Source: JAGQOZ01 sp041399205 (GTDB lineage Bacteria; Planctomycetota; Planctomycetia; Pirellulales; Pirellulaceae). Taken from it: a stretch of 64,000 nucleotides of DNA. This document shows positions 32,835 through 43,473 of this stretch, in pieces; the first letter of the stretch is position 1, and every line of letters begins with the position of its first letter. A program made the translations under genes and the position numbers. The DNA lies in assembly GCA_041399205.1 (NCBI GenBank), contig JAWKTK010000007.1:248001-312000 (forward strand). The letters are read 5' to 3'. Below the pieces are notes generated by a model, which searched no databases, was not told where the DNA came from, and was given only the letters and a program-made list of their open reading frames with translations.

Positions 32835-35800
32835 TCAAATCAACGGACTACCAAACTTGTCGAATCGCTGCCAACCGGCAGCCCATGCGACCAACCAGTT
32901 ATCATCATGACGGTCCGATCCTGCCGTAGCGACGTAGGTTCCTTGCTGAAAGACAAACACGAGCCTGAAGGTCAAAGTCACCGTCGTTGTTCCAGTCGCT
33001 TCTTCAAAGGACGCATTATTCGAATATTGTCCTCGTACTTTGCCGTACTGAAAACCAGGACAATGTCGGACGAATTGAAGATGCCATCGTGGTTCGAATC
33101 TCCAGGTAAAGGCTGGCTATCGGGCGCCAGGCGAACCACCAACACGGAAACTTGCTCGCCACGCCTGCGAACTGTTGTGTCGCTGTTATGCAGCAAACGC
33201 ATGAACCAATGAAGCGTAAAGCCACTTGCCGTCGGTCGTTGGATGCCAAGCGTCATCGTACGTGAATTGTTGATTGGCACGGCATTGACCATTGTGACTA
33301 AGCGTTTCTCCGCCATTGATAACTGCCCGGCCCATTCGCCTGCGATCTTGATATCGGTGCCGTGGTCACGCGGAACGCCTCGATATCTTCCGGCTCACGA
33401 CAACTCGGTCACCACCGGCAAGTTCAGTGACAAGACTATCTTAAACCGAAACGACACTCCACCCGTTATCATGACCGATGCCAGATCCACGTTCGTGTCA
33501 GACGCGTTGAGGATTTCTAGAAATTCGAAAGCATTATTGTCAGAATACCCAGCACATTCGTCGGGCGTTTGGCGACGCTGGATTATAGTGAACTTCAGCA
33601 ACTTAGCCTGTAGCCCCTGATCGTGCTGATCGGATTGGGTCGGAGTGAATTCGATGGGAGATGACCAATGACTCCAGCGTCCCGTATCGTCTTGATACCG
33701 AATTCGCACTCGATATGTCTGGCCGATGGCAATCTGGCTGACAGGAATTTGGATTCGAGGATCCAGCGTCGTCAGCTTCCCGCTGTCCAAACCAAATCAA
33801 TTTCGTACACCCACGGATCGCCCGTTGTGTAGGATGGCGTTCCCGGATGATGGACTTGCCCCAGTCTCCATTCCATGGCCGCGAACGAATCGGGCTCTGT
33901 GCATCCTGAAAATCGGTGGCGTGAAAGACAAGGTCATCCGCCGGAACTGGTCAGCCTCGACGAATGTGACGGTTGGCGTCACCGGGATCATTGCGTCTTC
34001 GGCTAGTGCTGCCAACTGACCGCCACCAAACCATCTTGCGAAATAAATTCTTTGACCCAATTGATCATGCCTTCAAACCCGACGGGACTGATGGCTCGAC
34101 GCACTTCGCAAGCGCTGTTCCTGAAGGATACCGATATTCTCATTGTGGTGAACGCTCCGTAATGCTGGCCGCTTGCGGGCGAACGCCTGGATCGCAAGTT
34201 GTAATCCCACATCGCTCGGTCAATTGCTGCGAATGCTTCCCACATGCCGAGTACCTTCAACAACGAGCGCCCCTTGGTCGGCGTTTAATAGTAGATCCTG
34301 CAATTGGTAGCCTGACTCTGAAACTGATCAGTCTTCATGCCCGAAGGCTTCTTACGAATCGTTCAGCGGCGGACGCATCTTGAATCATCAACTCAGCACG
34401 AATTTTCTGCACAGACGATATCCCCACGGTACACGACCTATTTTCGCCACCATCGAAAAAGCAGCAAACCTTTTTACGGTTGAATGTCCAATGATCAGGG
34501 GTTTCACAATATCTGCTGACAACTGAAATATTGTCACCAATCCAGCGTTTTTTGCCACCATTCCCCATAATGCACTTTCGCGACGATTGCAAATTGTTCG
34601 CGTCAGCGCAACGCGCATCCGAACGGACTGTCGTCTGAGGTGCCTCCAAAGCCGTGCTTTGAGTTCACTGGCGGTATTCTGCATGCGGAACAGATTTCCA
34701 TCAGGCAAATTGTGTGATCTCAAAAAGTCACCGCTGGGATTTTCAAACGCCAAGTAAAGTCCTATAGATCGCCGTCGTATTGGTCGTCGGCCGATGATTC
34801 GGTGGCGTCGTCGATGACTCGCAACTGAAACGGACTGATGTTCGGTGCTGCTACACCCGCCATGTTGAATAGTCGAAACGCAATCGCTTCGTCCATGCCC
34901 GCCAAACCACGATTTGCGGGCGCCCATGGTGAAGCCGCAGTTCCAAAGTTGAGTGTCCGCAGTTTTTCTGGCCATGGATTGCCGTATTGGTCATAGCCTT
35001 GGAATTCGTGCCCGCGATTAAACTTCAATTTCCACTTATTCTTGCCGGTTACATACGTGGAATTTGTCCTCGAATCCGATACCGCATGTGATCAGACTTG
35101 GTCACCAACGACCAATGTTCCTTCGAATCGAAATTCGTTGTGTTAAACTGCGTACGGTAATTGCTGTTTTCGACGTCATCTCTATGCGAAATCAGAAACG
35201 CGGGGGAGTGACCGAGTGGCCTCGGTTGAATACGTCACAGGTTCGGTCGAACCGGGCCGATCTGCTCCGTCCATTCAGGGATTCCGTCGTAAACAAAATA
35301 CCAGGCGAAATTGGATTGCACATCGTCGGCATAGGGCGTCTGAACGGAAGTTCCATTCACATCGGTATGCTGATTCGATAGCGAACCAATCGACGATGTG
35401 TGTGAAGTTCCGCCGGAAGCGCAGCCGAATAAAATGCCGCCCAGCCGCGGTCTCGTCGGCTTCGGTTCCATCATCTGACATTGGCAAGCTGGTCCATTCG
35501 GTCTGATATCGAGTATCCGATTTCTCAAAATGTAGTCTCCCGGATCCACCAACTGATATTGCAACGTGACGTCAAAAACTCCTGCGGATCTGTCACTCCT
35601 TGCCGCCAACACCACGTCAACTCCGGAAATCGGCTTCGAGCTGGGTCGACATCCACCTGCCGAATCTGAGGCGGTGCGTTCGTAGAATAAATGCTGTTGA
35701 CTGTCCCCGGAGTAGGTCGCCCCGAAATCTGATCGCCAGCTGACCGCCAACTTCCACCCAGATCATTGTCCAGCGACGGATGAATCAATTCCATGGACGG

Positions 35801-36783
35801 ACCATCTCCGCCTGCAGCCGTGGGCCAGGGAAAACCGATCTGGTAAGAAACCGTATCGATAAGCCTACCGAAGATTGTCGCGAAGCGTGATGCGTTCGCC
35901 CGAATTCGCTAATTTTCCGGCGTATTCTCCGTCGGCTTCGTGGAACACAACATCCGTTTCGAAATGAAACCGGAATGAACCGGCACCGTACTGATGTTGG
36001 TGGACGTCAATGGTCCCTGGAAATTCATCCGCAGCGTTGAATCGCGAAGACCTAACAACGAAATGCGACCACCGCCATCATTGACCATCCTGCTGCTGGC
36101 CGCCATTGAGCACCGCTCTGCCGAACTGTAACCGACGCGACGATGGTGTACGCTCCTGCTTCAAGCTCGAAGTGGTTCAGCCAGCGTCTTGAAGCGTGAA
36201 CCACCAATCAAATCCCCTGGCGATTCTTCCGTGAAGGTTGATTCGGCCAAGATTTGGTCGCCTTGATCGTCACTGGGAGTATCTGGTGTATCGCCATCGT
36301 TTCGCGACCATAACCGCACTTTGCAATATCACTTCGCATACCGTCCGAACGACTATCGAACGCCGCAAGGCTGGTCACAAAATGGGCGAATGAACAACAA
36401 AGTCCATCCCCACGGGCGCTACCGAAATTTTGCCGGCCGCTGGTTCCTTCTTCGATTTCATAAGCTACGAATGGGCCTGATCCGATATCGAATTCCGCCG
36501 AATAGGCCTCGGCATTTTCCGTAACAACGATAGTCACCTGCGGCGACCGTTGTACCAGCAGGAAACTGGTATGTGACAACGTCGGAAAAAGTGCCAACCC
36601 GGATACGTCAGCCGACTCGTCCCCAGCATTGAAGAGTTCAATAAATTCGGAAAGGCTTTGATTATCTTGGGGGTTGTAATGAATCTCATTAATCACAACA
36701 TTTGCGGCCAACATGCATCGCGATTCAAATGTTTCAAAACGGAGTAAACGGGCGTGGCTTCGCTTGTTTGAATGAAATCGCAT
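32835..36783 (-). pseudogene. Lamin-tail/CotH-type secreted protein with dockerin tail, frameshifted
   Basis: It starts at an ATG at 36783. The N-terminus has LLRFETFESRCMLA, the LE-x-R-x-x-L type export signature, followed by a lamin-tail domain (NVVINEIHYNPQDN, SEFIELFNAGDESADVSGLA). CotH-kinase-like pieces lie around 34.4-35.4 kb (KFNRGHEFQGYDQYGNPWPE, GLAGMDEAIAFRLFNMAG, LYLAFENPSGDFLRSHNLPD). An FN3-like segment (YRVRIRYQDDTGRWSHW) and a second lamin-tail (NAFEFLEILNASDTNVDLAS) follow. It ends with a dockerin-like module (GDSNHDGIFNSSDIVLVF, EEGDWNNDGDFD). It is a paralogue of the intact gene at 56.6-60.7 kb. The roughly 1315 codons are crossed by many one-base indels. Confidence 0.72.
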
Positions 36784-37291
36784 GCCATTTTTTCTGTGGG
36801 TAACAGGGAATCAGGGACTTTCACTTCTGCAGTGGAGCACGATGTACGCGAGTCCATTCTTCAAAACCGTACGCACGCAATGGCGAGGATCATCACTTGC
36901 ACGCCAGTAAAAGCTACAAAGAACCAACGGCCATCGCGTCCGCATTTCCGTTCGAGTTCGTTACCGTGCCGCATGTCGCTATTAGCCGTCATGACGTAGG
37001 CCACGCGGATTCTACTAGCCGGTCAACTTCGGGTCAACAAAATATGAAAACACAGATTCTTGCAGCTACTGACGACTGACTGCTGCCATTGCCGACAAGC
37101 GGTTATAACAAAAACGCCGAAACGCGGGGTCGCCGAGAAAGAAAAGCAGCGGGGCAGATGCTCCGCAAATCCTAACGGCATTGTCACCGAGTGAACGGGC
37201 GAACCGAATTCTTCGCGGCACAAGTCACACTCCTACGATTCTCTTTCAGCCAGATTGTATGGCAAACAGAGCAAACCGAGGAGGCCGAGAA
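36784..37291. other. Divergent intergenic region, no gene seen
   Basis: About 500 bases lie between the CotH-type gene (minus) and the second DUF1559 gene (plus). Only weak short frames occur. A ribosome site, CCGAGGAGGCCGAGAA, precedes the DUF1559 start at 37292. Confidence 0.4.
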
Positions 37292-38349
37292 ATGACTCGA
37301 CGCACGCACGCCTTTACGCTAGTAGAACTACTTGTCGTGATCGCCATAATTTCCCTGTTGGTCTTGCTGTTGCTACCCGCGATTTCTGCTGCGCGCGAGG
37401 CAGCCAGGCGAACGCAATGCATTAACCGACTCAAGCAACTTCAAGCCGGTTTAATCAACTACGAATCCGCTCATCAATACTTTCCACCCGGAGCGGACAA
37501 ATCGGGCGCCGCTTGGCCTGCCTTCATCTTGCCGTTTCTGGAGGAAAACTCGCTATTCGATGCCCTGACACTGACGATCCTGCGAATCCGCTGTAGACGC
37601 GCTGGGCAATCGAGACTGGTTGCCCGGTTCATTTGCCAGTCTGGAATCGAAGGACCCAGCAGCGCGAAACGTAGCCGCTTTGGCCAAGCCGGTTAGTGTC
37701 TTCACCTGTCCATCGTCTGCTTCGTACGGTATCAATTCTGGCAACAATGTCGAAAACGATGGCGTCTCACAACAATTTCGCATCAACTACGCTGCAAGCG
37801 GAAGCCATAACCTATTGCGTGACGACGATCCTCGAATTTTTTCCGAACCGAACACCGTCCTGACCGGAGCGTTTGTGTATGACCAGCCGTTGAACTACCC
37901 CAAGTTCAAAGACGGTTTATCAAAAACAATTTTCCTGGGCGAAGTCGACTATTTTGACGAACCAAGCATTCGGACAGGGTGCGGCATTCGAGAATTTGAC
38001 AACCAATGCAATCGTTTGGTGCCCAGCGTGCATCGGCGCGTGAAGGACCATGTTTACCTGGGCAGCGACGACTTGGACCGGATGCAAGATCTGTCCGAAA
38101 CTCTGTTGCTCGACTGCCATCATGCCCAATTCGATCAACGAACCACTGGGCGTTTGTGGCTCGCAGTGCCAGGCAGTCATCCCCAACCTTCGCATCGAAG
38201 GCGGAGTGTTTCGTTCGCCGCACGCTGGCTTATGCGTCTTTTCGTTTGGCGATGGATCGGTCCGAGCCATCTCGGATTCAATCGATCGCAAGGTTTTCCA
38301 AGCCCTCGGTTCTCGACGCGGCGAAGAAACGAATCACTATCTTAAGTAA
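37292..38349 (+). pseudogene. DUF1559 prepilin-like protein, frameshifted
   Basis: It starts at an ATG at 37292 after GAGGAGGCCGAGAA. The N-terminus MTRRTHAFTLVELLVVIAII is a canonical type IV prepilin methylation/cleavage segment with glutamate 5 after the FTLVE break, followed by AISAAREAARRTQCINRLKQ. The body has VFTCPSSASYGINSGNN and KFKDGLSKTIFLGEVDYFDE, and the C-terminus has HAGLCVFSFGDGSVRAISDS and VFQALGSRRGEE, all DUF1559 hallmarks. Frame changes occur near 37570, 37990 and 38080. The product would be exported and possibly assembled in a pilus-like structure; the function of the family is not established. It is paralogous to the gene at 1217-2369. Confidence 0.8.
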
Positions 38350-38631
38350 GTTTGATGATATCGGTACGTCGGAGGCATCGCTGATGCGAGCACTGAGCAC
38401 CAGGCTGCCAGCCAGCAACTCGCTACCATTGAGCACGATAATAGCTCCACGACTTAGAGAACCTTAAACCAAACCGAAATACCAAAAAAATACAGGCTGG
38501 CGGCCTGACCTACGCGGAGTTGAGGCTCATTCGCTGTCCAACAATTCGAACGATGTTCCCCAAAATATTGACTGGCCGACCGGTTTGCGTTTCAATGACA
38601 ACGCCAGCGTTCGATAACAGGGAATAGAATT

Positions 38632-40965
38632 TTGCGAAAAACAACCCGCTTGCAACAGCCAGAGAATCTTGAACCGCGAAACCTCCTTTACGTCATTATT
38701 GGTGGATCTGGACGGTGACTCGGACGTCGATGTACTTGAAGGGGCTCTTGGCTGGAAAACGACGGATCTGGCAACTTTGAAACGCATGATTTTTCCACCA
38801 GGAAGTTCAACGCAATTGCTGGTGACGTCGATGGCGACGGCGATCTGGATATCGTAACTTCGGAACCGAGCTGGTTCGAAAATGTCGACGGGCACTTCAG
38901 TGTTTCTCATCCAATCCAATCCAGTCAACGCGGCATGGATTCAATTCGCCTGTTTGACGTAGGCGGCGACGGGGACTTGGATCTTATCGCTACGACCGAC
39001 GAATTCGCATTCTTATTTCGCAATGAAGACGGCGATCTGATTCAACAAGAGCAGCACGCTGACAGACCAGTTTCTGTCCGTGACAGATTTTGATTTGGAT
39101 GGTGATCTTGATTTCCTGGCGTGCGAAAAAAATTAGTCGATTGTATCGACCGCGAGGTGTGGCTAAGACCGCGGCGATAGTACGAATGGATTCGAACGCG
39201 AGGATCTTACTTTCGAATGCGCGCTTTGCAGAACGTCTCAGATGCTTATTTCCTGGATGTCGACGGCGATGGTTGGGATGATGTGTTGCTTTCGTCTGTT
39301 TGGACAGCCAAACTGTCTCAGGATGCATGGAGGAATTCCCATGGAACCGGAGTGGAATCCAGCTTATTCAGGTCGTTTGTCGGCGAGGTAACGCGTTTTA
39401 CCGTGACATCGACGGCGACGGTGATCTAGATCAAATAGCCTTTGACAACTCCTATTTTTGGTGGTCGCTAAACGTCGGCGGTGACTTTATTGGCTGTGGC
39501 TTGGAAGCAACGCATCTTCCACCGATCTGGGGAGCAGATGACGTGGCCGACTTCAATCAAGACGGCATATTCGATTTGTACGCTGGCAATGGCCGTTGGT
39601 ATAACATGCATTCACGTCAGTTACATGACCCCGCCAGCAAACCAATCACCGAGCCTGCGAACCAAGTAGCATTCGTTTCGTCAAGACTCGATGATTCATT
39701 CGACAATGCGGTACTGTTCGCCGATTTCAATTCTGACGGGCGACAAGATATCATCGCGGGGACGGACACGGACTGGCGAATTCAAATCGACAACGATGGA
39801 GACAACCTTCCCGATCAGACCTCCGTTTTGCCGTGGCAACGCAGGCAAGTCGTAGATCCCATTCGCGACGATCGTTACTTCGAAGCAAGAGACGCGGACA
39901 ATGACGGCGATATCGACATTTTTGGTATCGGCCTTCAAGGCTCCGATTTGGTGCCCGTGTTCGTAGAGAACACCGACGGGCTGGGGAATTTCGCTTTGCG
40001 GTATCCTGCGACTGAATTCGAACGACCCTATACCGTTTGGTCATGGCAATCGGTGGATATGGACCGAGATGGTGTTCTTGATATTGTCGCTGTGATTTCG
40101 AATCGGGCGGACCAAAACTATGAACTAACGGTTTTGCTCCAGGACGCGGGCGGCTTCTCACCAACCAGGATTGCGACCATGCCGATCCGTACAGGAGCAT
40201 TGATCGAATTCGAAATTCAAGACATTGATCGCGATGGTGATCCAGATATTGGCCTACTGACACCGCAAAACGAATTGTTCTGGGTTACGAACGAAGACGG
40301 CAACTTCGTTCCAACCACCAACCAAGTCTCGAGCGTTGAGTTTGCCATTGCCGATGACGACGGTTCGTCTTGGCTACTGACATCTTCAGATTCAAACGTG
40401 TATCGCCAATCAGATGGCGATTTCGAGTTAGTCCAAGAGATGCCTTTGTTTTCGACGGACGTACGCTGGTTTGACGTGGACGACGACGGTGATCAAGACT
40501 TGGTCGAAGTATCGGAATACGCCGTTAGCTGGTTTGAACAAACGGAAGATGGACTCTTTCCATTTCGCCGGATGATCGGAACCAGTTACTTTCGCAGTCT
40601 AGACGTCCGGGTTCTCGACTGGGACGGAGATGGCGACATGGACGTACTCAGACGCGATGCGTTAGGCTGGACGCTTATGGAACAACGATTCGCGGGCGAT
40701 TCGAACAATGACGGCATTTTCAATTCCGGAGATCTGGTTCAGGTGTTTCAGTCTGGTCTTTATGAGGCAGGTGCATCAGCGTCGTTCGAACAAGGAGATT
40801 GGAACGCGATGGCGTCTTTGATTCGGCCGACTTAGTCTACGTTTTCCAGCGGACACCTACACGTACGATGCGAAATGGGCCGACGCAAAATGGGCCAGCG
40901 ATCTAGCAAGCATGATCGATGCTAATTGGCGGTTTGCGAAACAAACAACAGGGAGACGGCGATGA
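38632..40965 (+). CDS. FG-GAP/VCBS repeat protein with dockerin tail (tandem copy A), frameshifted ends
   Basis: A TTG start at 38632 gives MRKTTRLQQPENLEPRNLL, the LE-P-R-x-L-L planctomycete signature, followed in another frame by LLVDLDGDSDVDVLEG. Repeats of D-x-D-G-D-x-D motifs (DIDGDGDLDQIAFDNSYFWW, DADNDGDIDIFGIGLQGS, DVDDDGDQDLVEVSEY) form a probable beta-propeller that binds calcium. The C-terminus has GDSNNDGIFNSGDLVQVFQS then QGDWN. A base lost near 40811 and another near 40852 break the dockerin; corrected, it ends AKWASDLASMIDANW...GRRR. The first 700 bases hold several more frame changes, while 39400-40800 is clean. It is secreted and of unknown role. The stop overlaps the ATG of copy B (ATGA), so translation is coupled. 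Confidence 0.75.
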
Positions 40966-43266
40966 GTTGGCAGCAAATCATGAGAAACCGAACACTTGTT
41001 GGTGAACTTCTAGAACAAAGGCATCTGCTCACCGCGTTGATTGATCTGGATGGAGATGCCGATGTAGATATTGTCGACGGCGGCACATGGCACGAAAACA
41101 ACGACGGATTCGGCAATTTTATCGCATATCATTACGGCCGAAGCGACCCTTTCGACCGCAGGTGACTTGGATGGTGACGGAGACTTGGATCTCGTAGTGG
41201 ACGATTCGGGTTGGTATGAAAACATCGACGGAGCGTTCGAAACATATCACGAATTCAACTCGCCCGTTCCCGACTTGACTCTGCTCAAGCTGCTAGACAT
41301 TGGCAGCGATGGCGACCTGGATGTAATTGCCGCCAACGATTCGACGGCGTTCTTGTTCGAAAACATCGACGGACGTGGCGATTTCAGGCGAATCAGGGCA
41401 GACGCAAGGCGCAGCATTCACGTGTCAGATTTTGATCGCGACGGGTATCTGGATTACCTTGTCGAACGCGACACCGATGAATGCAAGGATTGCACTGCAC
41501 TATGGTTAGACAAAGGAACGCCATCAGGTGAATTCGAAAGCGAACTTGTTGGAGCCGGTTTCCTTTGCACTACGTCCGGGTACTTTCGTGATTACGACGG
41601 TGACGGATGGGACGACGTCTTTTATAGTTCGCCGTGCAGTTTTCCGGACAAAGTGAACGTACGGCTAAAGTTGAATCGACAGGGCCAGCTTTCCGGTGAT
41701 TCATACTATGCATTGGGCTATGCCGATTATTTCTCTGAAACTCTTGACGACATCGACCAAGACAACGATTTGGACATAATCCAATTTGATCATTCCTATG
41801 ACATATCGTGGAAGATAGCAGATAGTTCCCGAAGTGGACAAAGCGAACGCATCAGCGTTTTGGAACATGGCCATCCAATTACCGTGCGTGACTTCAATGG
41901 CGATGGCATCATGGATCTCTACTACGGCGGCACCGAGTGGCTTGACGGCCTCACAGGACAATTGCATCGTCCCGGTGACGTTCCAGACCGCCCCAGTTCT
42001 CCTCGGCGTTTTACGGATCGACAGCTTGAAATTGGAAACCGAGTTTTCTTGTCGTTTGTCGACGTCGACAATGACGGGCATTCGGAAATAATTGCCAAAG
42101 AGCGAACCGGCCAAATCGTTTGGCTCAAGGATTCCGATGGGAATGGTGACTTCGAATCGGTTCAAACCATTGAAGGCGCTGGCACAGGCGGGCTGGGAAC
42201 GTTTGTCGCAACCGATATAGATCGTGACGGCGATCAGGATATCGTGATGTTCGGCCACCAGAATCAGCGATTAACTTATGTCGTTATCGAAAACGCTGAC
42301 GGGAACGGAAGTTTTTTCTGTCGGCAGCCGCTTCCTTCATTACGTCTATACGAACAAGTGATTGTCGATGATTTTGATGGTGACGGGGACGATGATTTCC
42401 TGACAGTCGAAAATTCATTCGACGGCAAGATAGCTTTTCTGCAGAATAACGCCGGAGAATTAAGCAGTGACGAGCTATTGTCGTTTCGTCCCGGCCTTGC
42501 TCCCCAAATGAAGGTCATCGATTTTGAAAACGATGGCGACCTGGACGTGATCATACCGTCGATGCGAATTTGGCTTCGAAATGACGTTGACCAATTTCAC
42601 AGGGTTGCGCTTTCGGTTTACGCCAGCGGAGCCTTTGACTTTGCCGACACCGATCACGACTCCGTGCCGGACACATTTGCCGCTCGATCTGCTGACAGCA
42701 TGCAGGTATATAAATTTGCCAACGGCGATTTTTCGTTGATTCACCAATTTCCAATCGGTGTCGGACGAGAAGTGAGGATCGCGGATATGAATGGCGATGG
42801 TAAATACGACATTGTGGTTGGAGCAAATCACTGGCTCGCCTGGCACGAACAATTTGAGCCAGATCGCTACTCAGAGGTACGTTATTTTGGAACGAGTTTT
42901 GTTCGCGCCGCCGAGACTCGGTTGACCGATTGGGACAATGACGGCGACCTAGACGTTCTGCGCTTGGCAGGTAGTTCGTGGACGTGGCTTGAAAACCGCT
43001 TTGTGGCCGATACGACCAACGATGGCGTTTTCAATTCCAGTGACCTTGTCGCGGTCTTCCAAGCAGGCAAGTTCGAGACTGCTGAAACGGCTGATGCAAG
43101 CCAAGGAGATTGGAACGGCGATGGCGTCTTTAATTCGGCCGACTTAGTCTACGTCTTTCAGCTGAACGCTTACACCTACGATGCGAGATGGGCCAGCGAT
43201 CTAGGAAGCACGCTAGATTCACACTGGAAGTCTAATGCGAAACAACTGCGAGGCAGTCGGCGATGA
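40962..43266 (+). CDS. FG-GAP/VCBS repeat protein with dockerin tail (tandem copy B), one frameshift
   Basis: It starts at an ATG at 40962 inside the ATGA overlap with copy A; the ribosome site GGGAGACGGCG lies in the end of copy A. The N-terminus MSWQQIMRNRTLVGELLEQR leads into the LE-Q-R-x-L-L signature and then ALIDLDGDADVDIVDGG. One frame change near 41115-41130 joins GFGNF to SHIITAEATLSTAGDLDGDG. The remainder is clean, with about a dozen calcium-type repeats (DFDGDGDDDFLTVENSFDGK, DFENDGDLDVIIPSM, DMNGDGKYDIVVGANHWL) and a C-terminal dockerin-like pair (ADTTNDGVFNSSDLVAVFQA, GDWNGDGVFNSADLVYVFQL). About 767 residues long. Likely an exported surface or matrix protein. Confidence 0.8.
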
Positions 43267-43382
43267 GTCGGCAACGAACTACGGAAAAACGGAGGCTTGT
43301 TTCAAGCGAACCCCAAGAGCCTCAGCAATTTTACGGTAGACTTCGGCAATATACATTGAAGCTTCCCGGTGACTTGTACTAA
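43263..43382 (+). pseudogene. Remnant 5' end of a third tandem VCBS gene
   Basis: A 39-codon frame begins MSRQRTTEKRRLVSSEP with its ATG overlapping the stop of copy B (ATGA), as at the A/B junction. Its first dozen residues resemble the start of copy B (MSWQQIMRNRTLV), and the DNA around the start is similar (cggcgatgagt then gaaaaacgg against gaaaccgaa). The frame soon stops and no calcium-repeat region follows. It is best read as a truncated third copy. An opposite-strand frame at 43279-43461 covers the same bases. Confidence 0.5.
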
Positions 43383-43473
43383 CAACATTCTCACAATCAA
43401 CCTCTGGCTTGCTATCGGGCGGATAATACATCTTCCCAAAACATCTTGCGACCGTACCCAAAACTTGCAGGCC

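Noticed and set aside
35195..35280. A tRNA-Ser-like start (gcgggggagtgaccgagtgg) followed by a ggttcg...cgaacc stretch
   Set aside because: The acceptor arm does not close and no proper anticodon stem is found. The bases lie inside the CotH-type coding region of the minus strand, where they read as protein.
43279..43461. 60-codon minus-strand frame downstream of the aminoacylase fusion
   Set aside because: It has no ribosome site or recognisable family and overlaps the plus-strand remnant of the third VCBS copy. It may be real, but the support is too weak.
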